NCBI RefSeq assembly: GCF_947623445.1
Contig: NC_135245.1
Location: 131,501 to 195,500, forward strand
Direction of reading: 5' to 3'
DNA from: Clavelina lepadiformis
Taxonomy: Eukaryota > Chordata > Ascidiacea > Aplousobranchia > Clavelinidae
DNA: 64,000 nucleotides
The notes below the pieces were generated by a model that saw only the letters and a program-made list of their open reading frames with translations, was not told the origin of the DNA and ran no database searches. The position numbers were made by a program, and so were the translations under genes. Every line of letters begins with the position of its first letter. The first letter of the stretch is position 1. Shown here piece after piece: positions 45,945-60,660 of this stretch.

Positions 45945-46149
45945 TGACAGGAAAGGGGGAAGTCGAAAAAGAATGAAGAATAAGGGGATCACGTCAATTG
46001 ACCGTGAACAAATTCACCGGCGACAACTGGTAGTGGTCAACTGACCGGCAACAAATTGGCCGGCGATCAAATTAACCGTGACGTAAATTGGCCGGCGATG
46101 AAATTAACCGTCGATAAATTGGCCGGCGATCAAATTAACCGGCGACAAA

Positions 46150-47187
46150 TTGGCCGGCGGTCTAGGTCAAAATTCTAATTCACTATCTAGTCGCGCATCA
46201 GCTTTAATCCCAGCCAATTTAGTATGTGTATTGCAGTCTTTCGCACAACTTTTTTTGCAGTATGACTCAGGAGCTGAAGAAAATAGGATATTAATTTTTG
46301 GCACCGAAGAGAGCAAAAGAGTACTAGAATTATCAGAAAACTGGCAAGCTGATGGGACGTTCAAGGTTACCGCGCCAATATTTTCACAGGTTTACTCTAT
46401 CCATGCTTCACGACATGGCGACCTTGTCCCAGCGTTGTACTGTTTACTACCGAACAAAGCACAAGAAACATATGAGCGGTTATTTCGCGCAGCGTGGCAA
46501 CTGATACCAAATGCACATCCAACAAGTTTTTTGGTTGATTTTGAAATGTCTGCAATAAATGCAATTCGGATGGTTTTTGACTATGATGACCTCACAGTAA
46601 GTGGTTGCTTTTTTCATTTAAATCAAAATGTCAGGAAGCACATGCAGCAAATCGGACTTCACAGAAGGTATCAAAATGATCCAGAATTTGCACTACTGCT
46701 GCGTCACATACCGGCTTTGGCATTTGTTCCAATACAGCATCTGATTGAGGCTTTTGAAACATTAGAGGAAGTTGTGCCTGATGAAATGCTTCCGCTTCTC
46801 GACTACTTTGAGCGTACTTACATCGGGCGTCGCTTTCGGACTCTCCGACGAGACCCGCCATATTCACATGACTTCTGGAACGTCCATGTTCGGGTGTTAA
46901 ATGGCGACGCCAGAACCAACATCAAAGTTGAAGGTCACCACAATCTAATAAACAAGATGTTATCAATGCAACACCCAACCATTTGGAAATTTATAGAAGC
47001 TTTGAGGAAATTGCAGAACATAAACAAAAACAAGATTGAGGCGCTCTGTGCCCAAGGGCCTCCTGCCAAAAGGAGAAAATACAAGGATCTGGATGCGCGA
47101 CTTAAAACCATCGTTGAAGATTTTGCAAACCGTGACATATTAGATTTTCTCAGAGGCATCGCCCACAACCTACAATTTGCGCAATGA
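46150..47187 (+). CDS. MULE transposase, catalytic domain
   Basis: An uninterrupted 345-codon frame with the Mutator-like transposase fold: LILIF-like ILIFGTEESKRVLEL, then WQADGTF with the first catalytic Asp (residue 68), FLVDFE with the second (130), the CFFHLNQNVRKH zinc-like motif (C153, H156, H164), and KVEGHHN with the Glu (261). It ends DILDFLRGIAHNLQFAQ, the usual family end. All three DDE residues are present. No ATG occurs in frame before residue 133, and the first 12 or so codons lie in the terminal repeat, so the N-terminal FLYWCH-type DNA-binding part is missing. A good splice acceptor (TCACTATCTAG, ending near 46190) could join it to an unseen upstream exon. Confidence 0.85.
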   Translation: MAGGLGQNSNSLSSRASALIPANLVCVLQSFAQLFLQYDSGAEENRILIFGTEESKRVLELSENWQADGTFKVTAPIFSQVYSIHASRHGDLVPALYCLLPNKAQETYERLFRAAWQLIPNAHPTSFLVDFEMSAINAIRMVFDYDDLTVSGCFFHLNQNVRKHMQQIGLHRRYQNDPEFALLLRHIPALAFVPIQHLIEAFETLEEVVPDEMLPLLDYFERTYIGRRFRTLRRDPPYSHDFWNVHVRVLNGDARTNIKVEGHHNLINKMLSMQHPTIWKFIEALRKLQNINKNKIEALCAQGPPAKRRKYKDLDARLKTIVEDFANRDILDFLRGIAHNLQFAQ

Positions 47188-47994
47188 ACTTCCTTATTTG
47201 TCAAATAACAGTTTGTGTAAATTTTAGTGCCCTTATTATGTAGTGTCATATGTGTTTTGCGGTGAAGTTCTTTTGATGTTGTTACTCGTATTTCCGGAAA
47301 TATTTCTGTTTATTTCAATAAATGTTTCAATTTGTATTGAAATAAAAACAAATTTTGTTAAAAAAAGGAAATAGTTACAAACAAATATTTACTTTACATA
47401 TCACATACTACCATCAACTTAAACACAATAATTCAGCACTTGCACGGTCAATTTACCTCCCGGTCAATTTTCATTCCGGTCAGTTAGTTGGTTCTAGGTC
47501 AATTTCGTCACGGTTAGTTTGTTCGCGGTCCCTTTACATCACGGTCAGTTTGTTCGCGGTCAATTTACGTCACGTTCAGTTGTCCCGGTGAGTTTGTTCG
47601 CGGTCAATTTCCCACGGTCAATTGTCATGGAACCTGACGCAGATGAATCGAAGTTCATAAAATATACTTGTTTGTCTTCATCTTTCCGTTCTTTATCTAA
47701 AACATTTTTGTAATCAAAATTATTGCAATATGTTTCTTTACCAACTACAAAAGTTAAACGCTCTGCAATACATGATATGAACATCAAGCACGTATGCCAC
47801 ACAGCTTACCCAACTTATTCTTGGTTCCACGACAATTGACCGCGAACAAACTCACCGGGGACAACTGATTCATTCGATTCATCTGCGTCAAGTGATGATA
47901 GCGATGCTTTGCAGTAAAATATTGTGTTTGCTGTTTCAAGATTGAAAAAATAAACTTTTGCTCAAATGCATAAAAACGCTGTGTGTTAGTGATT

Positions 47995-48194
47995 GTTGGT
48001 AGGCCCAACGTCGGCTCGTGGGAGATCGTAGCTAGCGCGCCAACCTAGGTCCGACAAAGATTTTGTAGCCCTCTACCCGACGTAAGCCCGCTGGACAAAA
48101 AGGCGTTGGCCCTTCAGCGATTAATTATTATCGGTAGTGGGCCGCCAGAAGCAAGCTATCGGCCCGTGTGCGCGAGCGACGTGCTATCTGGGCT
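47995..48194 (-). repeat. Dispersed repeat, inverse relative of 35151
   Basis: The inverse strand starts GCCCAGATAGCACGTCG and is GC-rich, as at 35151-35300. Family unknown. Confidence 0.4.
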
Positions 48195-48623
48195 ACTATT
48201 AGACTTGCCAAAATTAAACTGAGGCTGCTGAATAAGAGCAGTTTTGACTGGGCTATTTATAAAAATTCTGCTGGTGCAGCCCACGTTACAAGCGATAGAA
48301 TAAATGCATTTATATCTATCTATCTATGTATCTATCGTATGGTGGGGTAAGTGCTGCTGCGATTTGTTATAATTAGGACGATTATTCTTTGATTAAAAGT
48401 CAAAAATTTGTAAAATTTACAGGGTTAGGTCAAAAATTGTTTACAAATTGCATTGTCTTGGTGTCATAGAGGTTGCACTGTAGGTGAACTTGTCATTTTA
48501 CATTGTACACCTTGTAACCTACTTTATACTGTTGTAAATGGCCCATGGTCTACTTATTGTGAATCAGCTCTTGCTTCGGTTTTGCTTTAGATGCTTCATG
48601 TATCTTTAGTTTACAGTCTAGAC

Positions 48624-48925
48624 CAGTGGTTCCCAAACTTTTTCAGCTTGTGGCACACTAGAAAAATTAGAAAACGCTTGCGGCACACTTACAAGAGAAG
48701 AAATGTTGCTTTAAAAAATTACCCTACTCTATCGACAATGCCATAATTGGTTTCATCGTCACATGTGCTTATTTCTCAGCTATTGAAGCAGTTAGAAAGC
48801 TTTTAAGTCGCATATGCTTGTCTGCATGCCTTATTTTAAATATTTATACAGTTCTTTCCCAAAATTCCACAAAGATTCGCGGCACACCTGAGAATCTGTG
48901 GCGGCACACAGTTTGGGAATCACTG
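48624..48925 (+). mobile_element. hAT MITE with perfect palindromic target duplication
   Basis: A 302-bp element. Left end CAGTGGTTCCCAAACTTT, inverted right end CAGTGATTCCCAAACTGT. Identical 8-bp duplications GTCTAGAC at 48616-48623 and 48926-48933; the target itself is a palindrome. Related in end type to 16948-17257. Confidence 0.88.
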
Positions 48926-49330
48926 GTCTAGACAAATGTATTTAATAGTTTTTGTTGTGTCTTAGTTGCAGCTTTTTTTGGCAGTGATTTGTAATTAGCT
49001 CATTTCCCTTTTTAGAATAGGCAAGGTCTGTGTTCAGATTTTTGCCCTTCTTTGCTTCAATAAATTTTAAATTTTTGTACAAAATTGCGGAATTAAATTG
49101 TTTGCAAAGTCAATAAGCTGAACATCGGTTATTACTTTGAAGCCTATCTATGAACCATGCCCATAATGAAAGCTTTTGCTTCGCCAATTTATCGACGGTT
49201 AATTTCATCGCCGGCCAATTTGTTGCCGGTCAGTTGACCACTACCAGTTGTCGCCGGTGAGTTTGTTCACGGTCACTTCTCGTGATCCCGCTTTTAACCA
49301 CGACGCAATGAAAACTTTTCTCTACAGCGG

Positions 49331-49403
49331 CTTCATGGCCGGAAAGTGAACCCGCTACCTTCATGCTATAAGGCACAACTTTCACAATCAAGCTAAACTA
49401 CCC
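49331..49403 (-). repeat. tRNA-like module 1
   Basis: Minus strand GGTAGTTTAGCTTGATTGTG resembles an A box; the B-box position reads GGGTTCACTTTCC, degenerate. It is a near relative of module 2, sharing CATGAAGGTAGCGGGTTC and the neighbouring AAATATATATCATTC. Likely tRNA-derived SINE or tRNA pseudogene. Confidence 0.5.
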
Positions 49404-50959
49404 CTTTTGTTTTGGTTCAAATTTTAAATATATATCATTCAATATGCTCTATACGCGGCCGGGTCATGGCTGGATAAGGAACGATATCAGGAGAAAGTAA
49501 CTCGGTCCAGGGCCTTAAGCCACCACCTTCGTTCCATCACGAACCATCACGACCGGTCCACTTCATCTTTTTATCGGAGCTTAAAAGTCCAGGTCGATTC
49601 AACCGATCCCTTATTTAATTAACATGGGAAATATGAACGCAAATTTAAGGAACTCGTATGACGTTTCCACAAAAGAGCTGATTGGAAATTTGGCGATGAT
49701 TAATCGCGAAGACGTTTGATTGGTTAGTTGAAAACATCTGTAATTAGCGCGCGACGCGCGGAATGTAAGGCGACGTCACAAGAGCATAAAGAAGCTTGTG
49801 GTCATTTCATTTTGACGGTAGCTGAGAAGGTCGCAATTGAGAGGACTTATGCGTTGGCTTGATCAGCTCAGTATTACAGTGCAAAGTGAAAGCTTTCCTT
49901 GGTACATCTGTAGAGTTGAACGTTCAATATTTTGTTGATAGTGATGAATATGTTTATAACAAAAATAATTCAAAAATAAGCTTTACATCTGCACTTGCAG
50001 TATATACATATAGTATAGTATATTATACGTATTAACATTATTAGGTCTTAGACGATTGAGAAGTCTGTAAGACTGTCCATTTGATATTTTTATTTGATTG
50101 TAAACAATTCCTGTCGACTTATATTTAAACTGGTGTAAATCTAGCCCAGTTATGTACTGTAATTGCAAGTTATCTTTCAAACTGGTTTGATACGACCTTA
50201 GCTGGTTATATTTTTGTAACAAAGCCAGCACGTAAATTAACTTTATTTCGGAAGTATAAATACCGGTTTAGCTTTGATCAAAATTATCAAAATTTTAAAA
50301 TGGAAAAAAGTTCTTAACTCGAGCAATTAATATTTTTACAGGTCCAGGCAATGGTTCTCCGATCAAATCTCAACATTCTGGCACTTCCTGGGAAAGTTCC
50401 TTTTTTCAGCACAGTAACGTTTCCATATTTATACACAGGGGCGCCGGAAAGAAAGGTTGAATGGGTTTATGCAGCTTGTGACTTATGAATAACACTAAAA
50501 CAGGTTCTTGGTAAATATATACCACAATAAGTTTACAGCGTATTCATAAAAAATTTGATTCATAAACAACTCGCAAAAATAAATTCTGTCCTTTGTGGTG
50601 AATCCATTCTATTCATGTGTTCAGTGGAATAGTTCAATCATAATGTTTTTGTTGAATTTTATATTCTTAAATTATTTTACGCTGTAACTATTTCGCTGAA
50701 AAACCATTACTTCAAAGCTACATTTTCCTTAACCTAACCGGTATAACATATAGTTAAGTTTATTGATCATCTGTTTAATAAAATGTGAAGTAACTTATTA
50801 ATTAATTATGGTACCGAAGTATTAGTGGCATAGTAAAGTGATTTTTATTATAAACTCTTGGACACTGATTTATAAAACGTTTTCGCACTAAACGGTGCTA
50901 ATGATTAAACTCCAACTGAGCTTTCAACCACGATGCAATGAAAACTTTTTTCTCTGCAA

Positions 50960-51034
50960 TTGCTGCATGGCCGGGAATCGAACCCGCTACCTTCATGCTG
51001 TAAGGCAAAACTTTTACAACCAAGCTAAACTACC
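50960..51034 (-). repeat. tRNA-like module 2
   Basis: Minus strand GGTAGTTTAGCTTGGTTGTA (A-box-like), then AGCGGGTTCGATTCCCGGCC with an exact B box and a T stem. The anticodon arm is irregular, so a functional tRNA is unlikely. Confidence 0.55.
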
Positions 51035-51149
51035 TGTTTTATTTTGGTTCAATTTTTAAATATATATCATTCGGAATCGGCTTGCCAAGTAAAAAACATC
51101 TTCCCACTAATGTTGCCACTTCACCCGAATCCCCGGCCGGCGCCTCAGT

Positions 51150-51430
51150 CCCAGACATTGTTGGTGGCTTAAGGCCGTTATCTTACTGATGGGGTTGGGG
51201 TTAGGGAAGGGATTAGGAAGGGAGGGTGGGGTTGGGGTGGGGTTTAAAGGGTTTAGAATGGCCCAAGGCCGAGGGATAGGACACAGAGCGACCTAAGGCC
51301 ATGGATTGGTTAAGAGTGGCTTATGACCTTTGTTGGGTTAAGAGCGGCTTACGGTCGGGGTTTAATCTATCGCGGCTTACGGCCGTAATTAAAGCTTAAG
51401 CGGCTTATGGCCTTGAATTGGGCTAGAATG
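51150..51430 (+). repeat. Tandem GGCTTA-GGCC repeat
   Basis: Units of roughly 35-40 bp containing GCGGCTTACGGCC-like words (GGCTTAAGGCC, GGCTTATGACC, GGCTTACGGTC, GGCTTATGGCC), each a short hyphenated dyad. The same word, inverted, occurs near 49510. Followed directly by tRNA-like module 3. Confidence 0.55.
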
Positions 51431-51507
51431 GCTTATGGCCGGGGATCGAACCTGGAACCTATCGCGCCGAGTGCAATGTCGAAGAATACGAGCTACGAAG
51501 TGGCAAC
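51430..51507 (-). repeat. tRNA-like module 3
   Basis: Minus strand CTTCGTAGCTCGTATTCTTC (A-box-like) and AGGTTCCAGGTTCGATCCCC (B box). Closely matches module 6 in inverse orientation, sharing GTTGCCACTTCGTAGCTCGT-like and ACTCGG words. Confidence 0.55.
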
Positions 51508-51571
51508 TGTAGACGAGGGCAAATTTACGTATTTAACCGGGCATCAGGTGTTTGTTCTTCAAAAAAGGAAA

Positions 51572-51647
51572 GGTATCAGCAAGGGATTCGAACCCGAGAC
51601 CCATTACATCGAATGAATTTCAGCTGTAACCGAGCTATGAAACGTTA
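51572..51647 (-). repeat. tRNA-like module 4
   Basis: Minus strand TTCATAGCTCGGTTACAGCT, then GGGTCTCGGGTTCGAATCCC with an exact B box and a paired T stem. A different sequence family from modules 1-3. Confidence 0.55.
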
Positions 51648-51770
51648 TCCTTCAGTTCAGTTGAAAATATATATCACCATAAAACTTTTTTTTAAAGAAG
51701 CGGTTCCTGTAGAACCTATTTCTTCAACTGATAGGAAAGTTTGGCCTGAAGTTTCTCGCGCTGCAATGTA

Positions 51771-51838
51771 GGACTGGGATAGCTCGTGATATTATTCACG
51801 AAACTCGAAGGTAAAGGTCCTGGGTTCAGGTCCTTTGA
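51771..51838 (+). repeat. tRNA-like module 5
   Basis: Plus strand GGGATAGCTCGTGATATTAT (A-box-like) and GGTCCTGGGTTCAGGTCC (B-box-like), followed by an AT run (AAATGTATATA). Degenerate. Confidence 0.5.
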
Positions 51839-51929
51839 AAATTGAAGCCAAATGTATATATTTTCTTTTCAAACGAAACTACCGAAGCGTCGTTCTTGGT
51901 CATATTTGTTAAACTACTTTGTTCGCATG

Positions 51930-52005
51930 TGCCACTTCGTAGCTCGTGTGCATAGACACTGCACTCGGTTCCATAGGTTCCAGGTTCGATCCTGGCCTTG
52001 GTGGA
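51930..52005 (+). repeat. tRNA-like module 6
   Basis: Plus strand CTTCGTAGCTCGTGTGCATA (A-box-like) and GGTTCCAGGTTCGATCCTGG (B box with T stem). Inverse-oriented relative of module 3, about 420 bp away. Confidence 0.55.
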
Positions 52006-52734
52006 ATAAAACGCCATATGGTGGAGGTAGAAACCGGATCCAAGACGTCTAAAGAGGAGGCGCCGAGCAATCCCAGGAGCTGACAGGGTCATGCGAGGTC
52101 GCCAGCCAGGATCGTGGTAAGGGCCATGGAGAGTCAATGCGGGCTATTATACTATTATTATTATATATATTATGCTATTATACTGTAATAATCTCCCACA
52201 CGCGTTGTCATGGTCACTGAGCAGACGTTCTCCGGGCGCATATAATTGACACCAAAGCCATTGCAAGACGCTTCAGGTGTCACGCTTGATTGCTTTTTGA
52301 CGTCCACTTACACCAAAAAACCTGAAATGTTTTTTCATGACGATTTTGTGTTCAATTGTCTTTGTATCGTATTACAAGAATCGTTGCTTGAAAACGACAA
52401 TGTCACCCATTTTTCCTGTATGAAAGACCTGCGGTCGAATATCCGGCTTCTTATAGACCACGACTCCAACCTGCACAGTGCACACCGTATTGTAAACTAC
52501 TCTCTAGCTGTTTGCAATGAAGGAAGCGTCAAACACCAAAAAATGCCTTAAAATTTTTGTTTGTTTTATTATACAGTAAATTTACCGGTACTAAAAGACC
52601 GATTGTCACTTTAGTATGCTTTGGACTACCATTCCATAAAATGCCATCAAAAAAACCATGATTTAAACTTTTTTTTACAGGGGCGCAAAATAAACACTGG
52701 AATTTTTGGTCTAAAAAACCCAATTTTAACCACT

Positions 52735-53610
52735 TAAATGCTAATTTTTACCTAAATTCTGCACGCGACCTGGGACATTGAAGCACGCCAACTGCTAGGG
52801 TAATTTGCAGGCTAGAAAACAACACCAACAGCCAATCACTGCATTGGTCTAAACATGTTTTTTAAAGACCTACGTAGGGCGTCCAACAAAATCATAGAGA
52901 TCTTAGGTTTAGGTTGTAATGAAAAGTGGTGTATGGTACCTTAACCTGTAAGGTTTACCCACTTCACTACAAAGGTTACACAACAATGACAACTGTATAT
53001 TCTGATTATATTGAAGCTTCATTGAACGAATACATCAAGATAGAACATTGGGACAGCTACATAATAAAGTCGACCACTTTCTAGGGTTAACTTAGTAGAC
53101 TGTGACGCAATGAATAGCTATAAATGAAAGAATAACTCACGTCACGATTTATAACGATCCACAGGAAGTCATGCATAGGCGACACGTAACGCAACGCTTC
53201 GCAAAGTAGATTTCTCAAACCAGGAAGTATATATTATTTTCCATCTGTGTGGTATAATATGCACCGTACATCACAAGGTGTTTGACGCCCCCTGAAGGTC
53301 GACTGGTCGATCAATTGAATTCAACCCAGGACGACCAAACTAAGCTCTTTACGTTGAATTGACCAATGCAATTAATCGAAAGATCCAGCATGGTATCCTA
53401 ACAAAATCACATATCTCTTACTCTCTCAATAGAATGTTAAAATCAAGATTGCAATTTTGGGCAAAAAAACTCAAATTTCACCAACAATTTAGGCGAACTT
53501 ACACATTCCACCTGCAAGTTTTTAATGTGCCATTTCCTAGGGTAATCCCCGCACTGAAAAACAACACCCGCCATGCTGTACTCTGATTGGTTTAACACAC
53601 ATTTTTAAGA
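52735..53610 (+). repeat. Pair of direct repeats upstream of the Penelope-like remnant
   Basis: Blocks at about 52735-52870 and 53455-53610 share CTAGGGTAAT, AAAACAACACC and ATTGGT(C/T)TAA in order. They may be tandem terminal repeats of the Penelope-like element. An LTR fragment (52915-53060) lies between them. Confidence 0.4.
52915..53060 (-). repeat. LTR fragment, same family as 9656
   Basis: Begins TGTAATGAAAAGTGGTGTAT and follows the solo LTR at 13966 for about 145 bp before the match ends. A truncated fossil. Confidence 0.65.
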
Positions 53611-53639
53611 TTTTAATCTAATTTATGAAATTTTAAGAA

Positions 53640-55215
53640 TTTTTTAAGAAATCTACTTCTTAACTCAATGCCAGAAACTTAACCTTATTCGTAAGGGACT
53701 TAAAATCAAGAATTCTTTACAATCTACGCATCACACTAAAGAATCTGACAATCTTTGTCGAAAGCTTTCCGTTAAACTAAGAAGTTATCTGCTCAGCACC
53801 ATGTACTACAAACAAAAGGTAATTGTCAAAAAAATACGGAACTAACAAGCAAACTGAACTTGATAAATTCAAACTTTTCCGAAACCGTGTCTGATACTGA
53901 TATACTAAACTTTATGAAAGGCAATTTACGGAGCTCATGATAAAAAAAGAAAAACAAACTCAAATCTCTGACTGCTTTGAGAGAGAATAAGCACGAAAAG
54001 ATGAAGACTGTCAACTCTGATACCACCGCCATGAAAAAAATTGTTAATTTATCCACTTACAACCCCAGTTCCACCGAATTATCAGTCCTATGCAAAGGTC
54101 TGAGCTTCTGCTCCTCTAAGAAGGTGGACAAAGTAGGCCTACGACTCTGTGGTGACTTGGAAACATATTTTCAACGGATAAGACTCAAAAAATTCTTCTT
54201 CGACAAAGAAACATCTGATGATACATCTCCTTCTTTGGCAAGTCTTTATCTCAAAAAACAGTCCAATACTTTCACCTCTCCTGAAGGAGGCAACCCAAAT
54301 CTCGATTTATACATACAATGTTTTCGAAAGCGGGCACATGCAGAAATCAACAATGAAATACAAAACACACCATCTAACCTTACTTAGCCTACGCCGAACG
54401 GTCAGCCATCAAGAACATGAAATCCAACCGCAATATACTCATCAAGCCTGCAGATAAAGGAGGAGCCGTAGTTATACTCAATCTGCAACTAGAAGACTCT
54501 CAATACTACGATAAACTCGATAACGATCCCACTGACGTTTTCAAAAAATAACTGAAAACACTTCTTCGTAGTTTTCCTAGTACCAACGTCAACCTTCTAG
54601 ACGTCATATTTGAGGACCAACGCATTGCATCATTTCATTTGTAACCAAAATTCACAAAACCAATAACCCTGGTCGTCGAATTGTTTTATGGCACCCGCAC
54701 ACTCACAGAGATGATATCTGGCTATGTAGAAGGCGTGTTAAAACCATCTGCATCCGGAAGCAGCAGCTACATCCAAGACACCACTGATTTTCTCAAAAAA
54801 CTTCAATCAGTGGGAGATTTACCTGACGACACCATCCTTGCGACCATGGATGTGAAATCACTATCTACGAACATTCCTCACGAAGCCGGTCTGCGTCGTC
54901 GCCATCCGTCGTAGTCTTCCGCCTAGTCATGACATTTTCTCCACAACTGACACCCATAAAGCGTATAGCTAAAAATCTACAGATGATTCCACACTTAACG
55001 TTATCTTTCCAAACCAACCTCTAATAGCTTATCGACAACCTCTCAGCTTCAAAAATCTCCTGACGTCGAGCAAATTACCCGACACATCTTTTTGACATTT
55101 CAGTGTACGCCTGAAGAAGCAAGCTTATGCTTGCGAAAGCTCGTGTAGAAAAATATAAAGTTAAACTTAAGAGCGCCAAACTATATCCTGTTTCTTATTT
55201 TACATATTTTTAACA
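53640..55215 (+). mobile_element. Penelope-like retroelement remnant
   Basis: Fragments of a reverse transcriptase of the Penelope type are visible: VNLSTYNPSSTELSVLCKGL near the N-terminal part, then ATMDVKSLSTNIPHEAG, corresponding to the DVxSLYTNIPHE core. It is broken in several places and lacks most of the C-terminal half, so it is a fossil. The 3' end carries a hammerhead-like motif at 55111-55138 and matches the fragment at 7351-7440. Confidence 0.75.
55111..55150 (+). ncRNA. Hammerhead-ribozyme-like motif at the Penelope-like 3' end
   Basis: CTGAAGA (55111-55117), a hairpin AGCAAGC-TTAT-GCTTGC (55118-55134), then GAAA (55135-55138) reproduce the CUGANGA, stem II and GAAA core of a hammerhead ribozyme. 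Penelope-like elements are known to carry hammerhead motifs. I could not place the cleavage strand with confidence, so activity is not claimed. Confidence 0.45.
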
Positions 55216-55548
55216 ATCACTTAAGACGTCCAACAAACCTTCAAAAATTTTGTCACCGTAGTACTAGACTAAGTAGAGCTTGTTCTAAACGCACTTGTTT
55301 CCATTTTATTCAAGACAAAAGGGTTGGAACTTTGAATCGACCAATCATGGCGCGGGCGAGGAACGCTTCAATTCATGTTGTCTGATGCAGATTTTCTTTC
55401 TGAAATCTGCTATTTCCTTCAAGCTCGGGCAGACGAGCGAGTGTTCAACTCGTGGTAACAAACAATAACTTAAAAACAATGCACGCTAGGTGGCGCAATG
55501 GGCACAATCCAATGCAAGAAATGACGATATATTTGGACGCATATGACG

Positions 55549-60660
<5,112 letters not shown>

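Larger units (their letters stand above)
45985..49292 (+). mobile_element. Mutator-like element complex with repeated terminal blocks
   Basis: The left end GGGATCACGTCAATTGACCG and inverse right end GGGATCACGAGAAGTGACCG both continue with AACAAA(T/C)TCACCGGCGACAA and a series of GGCCGGCGAT-type units. Related terminal blocks lie inside at about 47443-47636 (right-facing) and 47823-47867 (left-facing). The transposase lies next to the left end. The left flank AAGAATAAG (45976-45984) recurs inverted beside the block at 47823. This suggests the original element ended there and the end has since been inverted. A hAT MITE is inserted at 48624. Confidence 0.65.

Noticed and set aside
52246-52551. 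A 101-codon open frame
   Set aside because: No ATG start, no domain, and it lies in repeat-rich sequence.
50436-52700. CAGGGGCGC-type words at about 50437 and 52678 considered as ends of a hAT element
   Set aside because: Both words are in the same orientation and no matching 8-bp flanks were found.
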